Below, in pieces: positions 46,657 through 56,900 of a DNA stretch of 64,000 bases. How positions within the stretch are numbered: the stretch's first letter is position 1; each line of letters opens with the position of its first letter. The notes beneath the pieces were generated by a model that saw only the letters and a list, made by a program, of their open reading frames with translations, did no database searches and had not been told where the DNA came from. The position numbers and the translations under genes are program-made. This DNA comes from G963665815 sp942492065 (lineage in GTDB: Bacteria; Cloacimonadota; Cloacimonadia; Cloacimonadales; JAIOQZ01), in the NCBI GenBank assembly GCA_942492065.1, contig CALODV010000008.1, positions 744,001-808,000 on the forward strand, given 5' to 3'.

Positions 46657-48027
46657 ATGCAGGAAATGAAAAAACTGACACCGAGAAAAATAGTAAAAGA
46701 ACTCAATAAATACATTATCGGGCAGGATGATGCCAAGCGTCATGTTGCTATTGCTATGAGAAACAGATGGCGTAGACAGAATGTCAAGACCGATATTCAG
46801 TCTGAGATTATGCCTAACAATATAATACTTATCGGACCGACAGGTGTTGGTAAGACTGAGATTGCCAGAAGACTTTCCAAGCTTGCAAATGCACCTTTCA
46901 TTAAGGTTGAAGCTTCTAAATTTACTGAAGTCGGCTATGTTGGCCGTGATGTGGAATCTATGGTGCGTGAGCTCATGGATGTTGCTATCAACGACACCAG
47001 AGCGGAACTTGTAGAACAGGTTAAAGCAAAGGCCTTTGAAAATGCCAAACATAAACTTCTCGACCAGATGCTGCCTCCTCCAAAGAAGTCTTTCACCAGT
47101 GAAAACACAGATGTTGATTATGAAGAGAAAATGGCAAGCTACAAGAGAACAAGAGCCAAGTTTCTGAAGAAACTGGAAGACGGCCAGCTTGACGACAGAG
47201 ATGTGGAAATAAGTGTTGAGAATGCCGGACCACCTCATGTGGAAGTATTCTCTAACATCGGATTCGAAGCGTTTGACCTGAACATAGGGGAGATGATCTC
47301 CAATATGATGCCGCAGAAGAAAGACAAAAAAGCTAAGAGTATGAAAGTACCTCAGGCTCTTGCCTATCTGCAGCAGGCGGAAGAAACCAGACTTGTAAAT
47401 AAAGAAAAAGTTATGGAGATTGCCAAAGATAAGGTAGAGAATCACGGCATTATCTTTATTGATGAGATTGACAAAATTGCTTCTTCCAACAAGGACAATA
47501 AAACCGATGTCTCCAGATCCGGTGTACAGCGCGACTTACTACCGATTGTAGAAGGTTCTAACGTACCGACCAAGCACGGGATTATCAATACATCTCATAT
47601 TTTGTTTATTGCTGCCGGTGCATTCCATACTGCTAAACCGTCCGACTTGATTCCGGAACTGCAGGGAAGATTCCCGATCCGTGTTGAGCTTAACAGCCTT
47701 ACGAGAGAAGACTTTGAGAAAATCCTGACAATCCCTAAAAACGCTCTCATTAAGCAGTACGAAGCTATGTTCAAGACAGAACGTGTGAAACTGAGCTTTG
47801 AAGAAGATGCTATTTCTGAGCTTGCAGCTTATGCCGCTGATGCCAACGAGAAGATGGAAGATATAGGAGCAAGAAGACTGCACACTATCCTGAGTACTCT
47901 CCTGGAAGAATACCTGTTTGAGATGCCGGAAACTAAGTACAAGAACATTACAATTAACAAAGACATAGTTGTTGAAAAATTGAGCGATCTCGTTAAGAAC
48001 GAAGATCTTTCTAGATATATTCTGTAA
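46657..48027 (+). CDS. hslU: HslUV ATPase subunit HslU
   Basis: 456 residues from ATG 46657, one base after the hslV stop with GAGG upstream; a TTG five codons earlier lies inside hslV. AAA+ unfoldase with LTPRKIVKELNKYIIGQDDAK, Walker A GPTGVGKTE, Walker B GIIFIDEIDKIA, and the C-terminal tail ending LSRYIL that docks into HslV. The I-domain (about residues 110-240) is present. Last gene of the operon; a terminator follows. Confidence 0.97.
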   Translation: MQEMKKLTPRKIVKELNKYIIGQDDAKRHVAIAMRNRWRRQNVKTDIQSEIMPNNIILIGPTGVGKTEIARRLSKLANAPFIKVEASKFTEVGYVGRDVESMVRELMDVAINDTRAELVEQVKAKAFENAKHKLLDQMLPPPKKSFTSENTDVDYEEKMASYKRTRAKFLKKLEDGQLDDRDVEISVENAGPPHVEVFSNIGFEAFDLNIGEMISNMMPQKKDKKAKSMKVPQALAYLQQAEETRLVNKEKVMEIAKDKVENHGIIFIDEIDKIASSNKDNKTDVSRSGVQRDLLPIVEGSNVPTKHGIINTSHILFIAAGAFHTAKPSDLIPELQGRFPIRVELNSLTREDFEKILTIPKNALIKQYEAMFKTERVKLSFEEDAISELAAYAADANEKMEDIGARRLHTILSTLLEEYLFEMPETKYKNITINKDIVVEKLSDLVKNEDLSRYIL

Positions 48028-48057
48028 CAGCTTTTAGATAATAAAAAATACTTTCAG

Positions 48058-48087
48058 AACACCTGTCGTTAGATGGGTGTTTTTTTG
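48058..48087 (+). terminator. Intrinsic terminator of the tilS-hslU operon
   Basis: 7-bp stem AACACCT / GGGTGTT (48058-48064 with 48075-48081) followed by a T-run. Confidence 0.85.
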
Positions 48088-48621
48088 TATCGGAAAAAAA
48101 GACTGATGAAATAGTCACCAGTCTTATATATATGATATTGTTCATAATTGCCTTAAGACTTTTGGGACTATTAAAAATAAGTCAAAATTTCTATGAGCTT
48201 AGTAAATATGAAATGTGAGTGTTTTTTTTGCGCTTAGTTTATTATAAATTGACTCTAAGTCCTGAAAATTGCATAAATGTATATTAACAAATTGTTAAGG
48301 GTGAATCATACATTAAGTTGAATGCACATAAATGCTATTACCAAGAACTACACTTTTAAGAAGTTTTTGTTTGTTATATAATGATAAATACTCGTATAGC
48401 AATGTATAGCAATGATGTTTCAATGAATAAATGATTGTAATTATTATTCTAAACACAAAAAGATGAAAAAGGAAATTAAGATATTAAGAAGCAAAATAAA
48501 CATTGACGAAAAGTTGTTATATTACATGATTTTAATATCTATTATGAATAGAGTGGGTAATTTTTTGTGAGGAAACAAATTTATTACAAATAATAGAAAA
48601 TAGAAATAATTGGAGGAAAGT
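48088..48621. other. AT-rich intergenic stretch with a leftward-oriented hairpin
   Basis: About 530 bp without a convincing gene. A hairpin AAGACTG / CAGTCTT (48099-48105 with 48119-48125) is preceded on the plus strand by seven A, so it reads as an intrinsic terminator on the minus strand, although no leftward gene lies upstream of it. The remainder is very AT-rich; GGAGGAAAGT at its end is the ribosome site of the next gene. Confidence 0.5.
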
Positions 48622-49742
48622 ATGAAAAAAAATATTTTATTAGGAGTATTATTATTATTATTATCAATTATGGTATTTGCAGATGATCCGGATACTACAG
48701 GCACAAATTCGTGTTAGATGGAGACGTTGGAATCGGTATCGATGACCCGGCTTATGATTTGCATGTTAAAGGGACCATAGGACTTGAAGTACCTGATGAA
48801 TCGGGTAGATTTGGTATGCTTAATGCGAGGCGATTGAAGTTCGGTTGGCGTGTAGATGAAGGTGATGAGACAATAGAAAAACAGTGTGGTTTCTTCCATG
48901 AAACAGAGAATCAGATTTCCGTCGGGTTCTGGGATGATGATCTTTCCCAACTTAAATCATCATTTGAGTTTTATCCTGGAGGAATACTAATATCAAAATG
49001 GGAGGATAATACGATTAGTAACCATACTCCAAAAATGAATATAACAGGAGAAAGTATAACATTTGATAATGGGTTTGAGCCTGAAGAAGAGAGTTCAATA
49101 GCATCCTATGGGCGGAATAGTATATATTTTAACATGAATGGCAATGTAACAAACATAAATCCTGATGGAAGTTCAGATAATTACTCAAAAAAAGAAAGCA
49201 ACCAAGTTGGTGTTGATTTCTGGGTATACAAACAGAGCTTTGATATTCCAATTGAAGATGCTGATGGTAATTTAACAGGATTTTTAACATCCACCATCCG
49301 AAAAGGTTATCAGGAAGGTGGTACAACATTATTCTCTGATAATGCAGATGAAATATTCATCGAGACTACTCAAGTTGCTGAGGAAGAAGTTTCATTAGAT
49401 TATTATATAAAGGGCAGACTTTTTGTCACAAATATCAAAGTAAGAGATTTTGAAGATACATCATTCTGGCCTGATTTCGTTTTCAAAAAGGATTATAAAT
49501 TAAGATCACTTGATGAACTGAGTAACTTTGTAACTACAAATAATCATTTACCTGATGTTCCTACCCAGCAAGATATCGAAGAGAATGGGATTGATTTAGT
49601 AGAAAACCAAGCAGTATTACTTAAAAAAATTGAAGAATTAACTCTTTATATCATTGAGCTTGAGAAGAAGAACAATGAGCAAAATCAAGTATTGGAGCAA
49701 GTTAAATCTCAGTTAGAACGTCTAGAAGAAAAAGCAAACTAG
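48622..49742 (+). pseudogene. Secreted tail-fibre-like (S74/collar-type) protein, frameshifted after the signal peptide
   Basis: ATG 48622 has GGAGG and opens a signal peptide (MKKNILLGVLLLLLSIMVFA), but the frame stops at 48715-48717 after 31 codons. The body continues in another frame from 48711: LDGDVGIGIDDPAYDLHVKG, the VGIG-x-x-x-P-x-x-x-L-x-V-x-G motif of tail-fibre-like proteins, then beta-rich sequence and the tail WPDFVFKKDYKLRSLDELSN ... NNHLPDVP, ending in a coiled coil (about residues 300-343). A one-base loss near 48709 explains the break. The alternative is a GTG start at 48711 overlapping the short ORF, without its own ribosome site. It lies 14 bp before the RHS gene, so the two may be a unit. 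Confidence 0.75.
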
Positions 49743-49756
49743 CTACGGGAGATATT

Positions 49757-50851
49757 ATGTGGAAATTCAAAAGACTAAAAGTCTTTATTTTACTTTGTTG
49801 GATTTGCTTTGTATTCTCTGCATTGAGTGCGTTAAATACTGATATCAGAAGCTTAACAGCTAGTTCTGTTGACAGAATGACAGGTGATGTTAATTTAGCT
49901 ATTCCATTGCTTTCAGTTCAAGGAAGAAATGGACTTGATATTGGCATTGCTGCCCAGTATACTAGTAATGTCAAATCTGAAGTAGAAACATTAAATAAGG
50001 ACATGCCTACTGGATTACTTGGAGTAGGATGGAGCCTGAGTTTAGATAAGATAATAGTAAACCACAATAAAACTGCTCAGCGCTTTGATGATATTTACTA
50101 TTTCAGCTTAAATGGGGCAATGATAAGACTTTATAGAACTGGGACTGATACTTTAAACATCAATCAAGAAGATAAAATTGTATACACTTATTCATGCCAT
50201 AATTACAAAACTTGGAAAATATTGTATTATACAGATGATAATAGATGGACTGTTGAAACTGATACCGGAATAACTTACGAATTCGGCAATAATGATAATT
50301 CAAGACAATATAGTATTAAATATGGAAACAATATTTACAATACAGTTAGAGACAATAAAACTTATAGAGATGAAAATGGAAACATTGTGACTGTACCTCA
50401 ATCATTGTTTACAGATGCATGGAATTTATCCAGAAAGATATCTTGTGCAGGAGATGAAGTAAATTACGAGTACTTGAATATTAAGGAAAGACTCGGTCAG
50501 GGAACTTTGACATATACAAAAGCCAGTTATCTTAAAAGAATTTATGATTCGACAAACAGAGAAGCTGTTTTTCAATATAATGAAAAAGATCCCAAAGAGT
50601 ATGCTGATCCGAATGTTGGTGTAACTACAGAGAATATTGATCCTGCACAGTATGATGAAAATAATCTTCCTGCTGGAGACGCATATCAGGAGATTTTCAA
50701 AACTAAGTATCTAAATACTGTTGAATTCTATATTAGCTCAAAATTAGAGAATACTATTGAATTTGAATATGAGCTTAGGTCTCATCAGGTTTATGATTAC
50801 CTGACTTCTTTTGATAGTTCAGAAAACCCTGATTTGGCAAACCTGACATAG
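49757..50851 (+). CDS. RHS/YD-repeat protein, N-terminal portion ending at an in-frame TAG
   Basis: 364 residues beginning with a signal peptide (MWKFKRLKVFILLCWICFVF) after GGGAG. The mature start (LTASSVDRMTGDVNLAIPLL, then GLLGVGWSLSLDKI) matches the N-terminal shell-entry region of exported RHS/SpvB-like proteins. The frame ends in TAG at 50849-50851, and the same frame continues at once with SHLNWSAAQNIQQGEEDYSR into the giant downstream ORF. Read together they form one gene of 9,951 bp. A C-to-T nonsense change (CAG to TAG) is the simplest origin. Confidence 0.8.
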   Translation: MWKFKRLKVFILLCWICFVFSALSALNTDIRSLTASSVDRMTGDVNLAIPLLSVQGRNGLDIGIAAQYTSNVKSEVETLNKDMPTGLLGVGWSLSLDKIIVNHNKTAQRFDDIYYFSLNGAMIRLYRTGTDTLNINQEDKIVYTYSCHNYKTWKILYYTDDNRWTVETDTGITYEFGNNDNSRQYSIKYGNNIYNTVRDNKTYRDENGNIVTVPQSLFTDAWNLSRKISCAGDEVNYEYLNIKERLGQGTLTYTKASYLKRIYDSTNREAVFQYNEKDPKEYADPNVGVTTENIDPAQYDENNLPAGDAYQEIFKTKYLNTVEFYISSKLENTIEFEYELRSHQVYDYLTSFDSSENPDLANLT

Positions 50852-50923
50852 AGCCATCTTAACTGGTCTGCTGCTCAGAATATCCAGCAAGGGGAAGAAG
50901 ACTACAGTAGAAAAGAAGATGGT

Positions 50924-53900
50924 TTGACCAAAAGATATCTAAAAAAAATTTCAAGTTTAAGCTCCAGAAATGTTGAAAAGTCTTTTCTGAAATTTGAGTA
51001 TAACTCTGATTTAAATGAAATACAGGCTGATGGCTCTCCTGTTGTGAATATTGGTCAGTTAAGATGCATTGAAAACCAGATGGGAGCAGCAACACATTTT
51101 AACTATGAACTGAATTCTATCCCAAATAGTAAGAGAACACTCACTATATATAAACCAGTTGTAGATAGCGTAATTGTAGTTGATACTACTGATATTGATG
51201 AAGAAGATCTTGTTGCTCAACTGGAAAGCCAATCCAGAGACTATCAATACTATCTGAAGTGGTTTTATGAAGATTATGGAATTGTTGCCTGGGTTAGTAA
51301 TGATAAATATGTGCATTTAACTTTGTATGAATGGAAAGGGTACTGGAAATCAACTTTCCTTAAAGAAATCTATGTTGATAACTGGGTTGAGTTTAATTAC
51401 GAGGATCCTAAACAATACGTACCCATTTACTTGCATACTCCAACTGAAACAATCAATCTTACTGATCCCATTGAATATGATGTCCATTATTCCCAGCTTT
51501 TTGGTTACAAACCCCTACCTCCTCATAAAGTGGTTGATACTCAATCCTTCTGGACAATTAAGAGGTTGCAGAACTACCTGCAGGATAATCCTGATGCGTA
51601 CGTAACAATTGAAAATAATGTTATATATTCTGACGATCTTAAAAATTATAACATATATGAGTATGAAGAAGTTACAGAAGAGACATCTAATGATCATACA
51701 ACCAGCTACCATTATGTTTTTCAACAAGATTATGAACGATTTACCGATTATTATCCGGATATATGGAACTCAATTGTCACTTCAGGTGGTTATTATTCAA
51801 GCACTACCACATATAGTATTGGCTTAAAAGCAGTGTATCACAGACTAACTGGTGTTGACAGGGCGTACTTCTCATGCGAAAAGAGTGATCTTGATGATTC
51901 TGAAGTTAGGATAGCCTTCACAAGATCTCGTCCAAGTGTGAATGACAAGTATACTTATTATTCATATCATTATAGTCCTGATTTGAATGTTCAGCTTAAC
52001 AGAGACTTCTTTACAATCACGGTTAATCAGAATATTTATGAACTTGTTGAAAATCCTGACACATATTCTTTAGTATACCATAGAGAAACTGATTCTCCAG
52101 ATTGGAACTGCCTTACATTCGGTCGAGGAGCTGCTTCTGTTATCGGAGAAGATGATTTTGATATTGATCTGGGTTATTATCAAGTTGGTAATCAAGTAGA
52201 ATGTGGTGATGATTATTTTGTGATAGTAAATCTTGGTACTCAGAGACACCTGAGATATGTGTGGGACAAAGTTTCGAGTTCTTGGCAATCAAGTGCAATT
52301 AACACTGATGGTCAATGCTATACAAACATAATCACTCATCCAAATTATTACGTAATGGTAAGAGATTATACAAGCAACAGAGATGATGATTACCATCCCG
52401 GATTTGATCTGTATGTAAAAAATGAGTTATCAGAATTCATTGAAATGAACGTTAGGGGTATCACTAGTACTGATGACACAGGTGGATCAAGTATTCATTC
52501 AACTGATGATGTTAATATAAACAATCCATTTACTCAAGATGAAGACCTGAGTTATCAGAACTGTCTTGAATATTCTGTCACTCCTGGTCCTAATTTTATT
52601 GTGTGCACCGGTAAGTTTATGGTAGACAGGGGTAATTTCAAAACATTTCAACAAATCTTTGAGTGGGAAGAAGTTGGTGACAGTATTCAATTGTTGCCAC
52701 ATTTAAATGAACCAATTACGGATTTTACTGGCTCTGCATATGTGAACATTTCTCAGGATTATGTTTCTACATTAGTATACAAAGACTATGGCTTCTATAA
52801 TACATACCAGGATAATATTCTTAATAGAGTTAATGATGATAGCAGGTGTGCCATTTTAAATCTTAGTAGCTTTATGGGTGAAAATATGACATTGGGACAT
52901 TTCATGTTAACAAGACCTGTAATTTCCGGTGTCACTCCTGACATGAATTTTCTTTCGTTCCTATATTCCGGTCATGGAGATGAGAATAATGAGTTTTTCA
53001 GGTATGCTACAAAAATAGAACCTGATGCTGAAAATATCTTTGCTGATTTCAGTATTGATCTTGGTAACACATATTTACAAAAAAGGGCAAACATAGCTCC
53101 ACAGATTTTTTCAGAGTATATTATTAAGAATAATATTAGAAATGTTAACTATGGCAGTCACTTTGGACTTTCTGACTTTAATAGACTTAATGATGGAAAG
53201 TTTGACTTGAACTTTGTTAATGACTGTGGTGACATTATATCAGCGAGAAGAGATTTCTTTTGGGAAAGAACAGACAATTTACCCTTTACAAGTGAAGATT
53301 CACTGTTTATTCGCAGGGCTCAGGCATATAGTTATTCAATGATGGATGAGTTTATACCAAAAATGAATTTCACAAAATCAATAATTGGAAGTAATTATTT
53401 TCTCTTGGATGATGATAATCCTCTTACAACTCCTCAAATAGGTTTTATAAGGAATGGTGATATTGTAAGACATGTTAAAGATTCCGGAAGCAGCAGAGAA
53501 TTTGCATGGCATCTACAGGATGTATCTCCTGAACTGGATATTTTTGATGTAAGCGGAAACTATATTTTTCTTGAGAAATTCAATACAAACAGAACAGATT
53601 CATTACAAATATACAGAGTAAGTAATATAAATGCTCCGGATATAATTGTACAGGATTCTACAATAAGTGAAAATCCTCTGGATATTTCTGTTTCAAGTCT
53701 TTATTTCTATAATGATTCAAGGGATACTGAGCCATTTATGGTGATTAATTATGAATATAAAACCGAAACGGCATTGATGAGCTATAACGGTTCTACTGCA
53801 CAGTATGCAGAAGTGACCCAGAGGATTAATGATAATCTGGGATACACAAAAACATATTATTGTAATGATGTAGATAACATTGCCTTTAATAGTTACCAGG

Positions 53901-56900
53901 AATCCAACAACTGCGTAAATGCCATGTTTGGAAAAGTGCTGCGTACAGAAGCCGCAGATAGCACTGGAAACATTTTTTCTACTAATACTAACTTCTACAA
54001 ATACATGTCTGACAGCCTTAATACTGCTATTAAGCTCAAAGAGACAATTAATGTGACTGATAACTTTGAAAAGAGAACTTTATTTAACTATATTGAAAGC
54101 AATGGAAGAGTAAGATCTGTAAAAACAGTACAGGATGGATATAGTGACAAAGAAGTTATTACAATATACTGGGATGATCTTTTTGGCAAAGAGAAACTGT
54201 ACCTCAATGATAAGAGTGTTTTTGAAATACAGAAGATTGATGATGAAGTCGTCAGCGCTAAATATAACATTTGGGAAGAAGAAGATGAAGAATGGGTTAT
54301 AAAAGCTTCTTATGCTTACACAGGACCAAGGACTGCTAATATTTCAATACCTGTAATCCCCGAAGGTTATCCTGATGTTTATAATAACTGGCAGAGAACT
54401 GCTCTGATTCTGGAATATGATGATAATCTACAGGTTAAATCACAAATAGGTACAAATGACATTAAAACTGTTAATTACAAAAATACGATTGAGGATGTTT
54501 TACTGTATACTGCTTCTAATTGTGATGCATCAGAAGCATTGGCTGAAAGCTTTGAGTACTATGAGTCACTGGTGTTAAACTCGCAGGATTTCAACTATTC
54601 ATCCCCGAACTATTATTGCACACTCAACGGTACGGCAAAAACAGGTAATACCAGTATGATTGTCAGTGAAGACCCCAACTATTTCAAAATGCTCTTGAAA
54701 GAAGGCAGGACTTATAAGCTTTCATACTGGGAAAAGAAAAGAGATAGTAATTCAACCGGAGACATCTCAATTCAGCTGAAAAATCTCTATTCAAATCAAA
54801 ATGTTGATTTATTCCAGTCCCAACCTTCTTCAGTCGGAGAATGGGAACTGAAGACATTTTACTTCACTCATACTTTAGGGCAGACCGGTTTTACAGATCC
54901 ATCAGATGTTTTGTTTGAAATCAAGTTAACCAATTCTGCTACCGGTTCTACTCAACTGATAGATGATCTTAGAATTTCTCCTGTGGATGCTACACTTACT
55001 TCATTTACATATAATCCTACAAAGAGTAGAATTACATCTACAACTGATAATAACAATAATATTGTTTATCAGATTTATAACTATCTTGATGAAAAAGCAT
55101 ATACTCTGGATACTGACTATATTTCTTATCAGTCAACGAATATTTTCTTTAATCAGACAAAGGATTTCTCGATAACTTATCCAAGTTCAAGTTATGAGCA
55201 AATATATAGTAATACTGATTTCCGGAAAAATGTTGGTTTATCAGCTTCAACTCTCGATAAAGGATTTTTTGAATCTTTTGAATATGATAGCTGGGAAGAT
55301 AACTGGAGTGTAACAGGTCAGGGACTGTTCAGGGATAATATACATAACGAGATAAAGTCGCTGAACAGTGATTCCTTTACAATAACGAGAAGCAATTTCG
55401 ATGCTTCCGGTAAGGATCTGATTTTTGAGTTTGACGCAAAAATTCTTAGTAATTTCATTACTCTTAATATTTGTGGTGTTCAGCAATCAGTAGCTGCTTC
55501 AACTAATAGTGGTATTGAATGGGGATTGCCGGGTTCTTCTGAAGTATTTAGTATTGATTTACCGGCTGACCAATGGCATCACTATATGTTTGTACTCAGA
55601 AAAGGAGATTCAAGTTCCACTCATGATAAGCTTGCTTTATACGTTGATGGAGTTTGCCTGAACATGAATATGCTTGTACCTGTTGCATCTTATACAAGCT
55701 CGGACATTTCCTTCGGTTCACTTGGGAATGGAAATACTTTGGATAACATTTCAGTGTTTGTTAATCCGGAGTTGAAGTTTTCATATCTTAGCGGCTTAAC
55801 AAAAGAAGAACAGCAGGTTGTTTTCAACTTTAAAGATGAAAGTAAACATTTGCTGAAAAAGCTCCGATATGACGAAAACGGTATAGCCATTGAAGAATAT
55901 CCAATGATTTCTACAGACAAATTTACTGGTGGTTTTGTTGTCGATTCTGTTGTAGATCAGGAATACAGTACGTTTTTCAGTACTTCTAATTATTCAACAA
56001 TGTATGAGTATGAGAAGTCTCCCCGAAAACGGCCTCTGAACTTTAAATATTCATCTACGACGAACTACAGATTTCAGAAAAATTTATCTTATGAAACATT
56101 TCCTAATCAACAGATTTGCTGGACGATTGATGAAGGGCAGTATATCAAATCCAGAACATATTCTGCTGATGAGCTGTTAACAACCACAACAACAGATGAC
56201 AATGGAAATGCAGAAGTTACGTTTTCCAACAGATTGGGGAATGTTGTGCACAAAGTTGTTTTTAATGGTAATGAATTATCTGAGAGATACTATGTTTATG
56301 ATCAATATGACCGATTAACCGGTGAAATTCCTCCGGAACTTGTTCGTATTCTGAATAATTCGAACGTAGATATAATTCCTGAAGATTTGCAGGAAAAATA
56401 TATGACAACATATGTTTACGATGATCGTAACAGGGTTGCTCAGAAGAACCTGCCGGGAAATCTGCATCTTAAGTTTGTGTATGACAGGTATGGCAGAGTT
56501 GTTCTCAAACAGGACAATAGACTGAGGAAACTGAATTACTGGTCTTTTGTCAAGTATGACAAATTTGGTAGAAACGTACTGAGCGGATTATTTAAGAATC
56601 CGAGTAATCATTCTGTTTCAACTCTTCAGACTCTGTTTGATCAACATACAGGTCTAATGTATGAAGAACCAACCGGAACCGACTTTGTGTTCCAGCAAGG
56701 ATATACTAACTATAGTTTACCTGATATTGATGAATGCTTTATATGGTCTGTAAATTATTATGATAATTACGATTATGACAGAAATGGCAATATGGATGAT
56801 TCCTTCTCAGCAAATAGTGCAATACAAACCAGAGGTGATGTTCTCTACCCAACTGGAAAGCTTACTAAAAGCAAAACTCGAATAATGGAGCTTGGCGAGT

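Noticed and set aside
46543..47445. 300-residue ORF opposite hslV/hslU
   Set aside because: Shadow of two strongly recognisable genes on the other strand; no domain or ribosome site.
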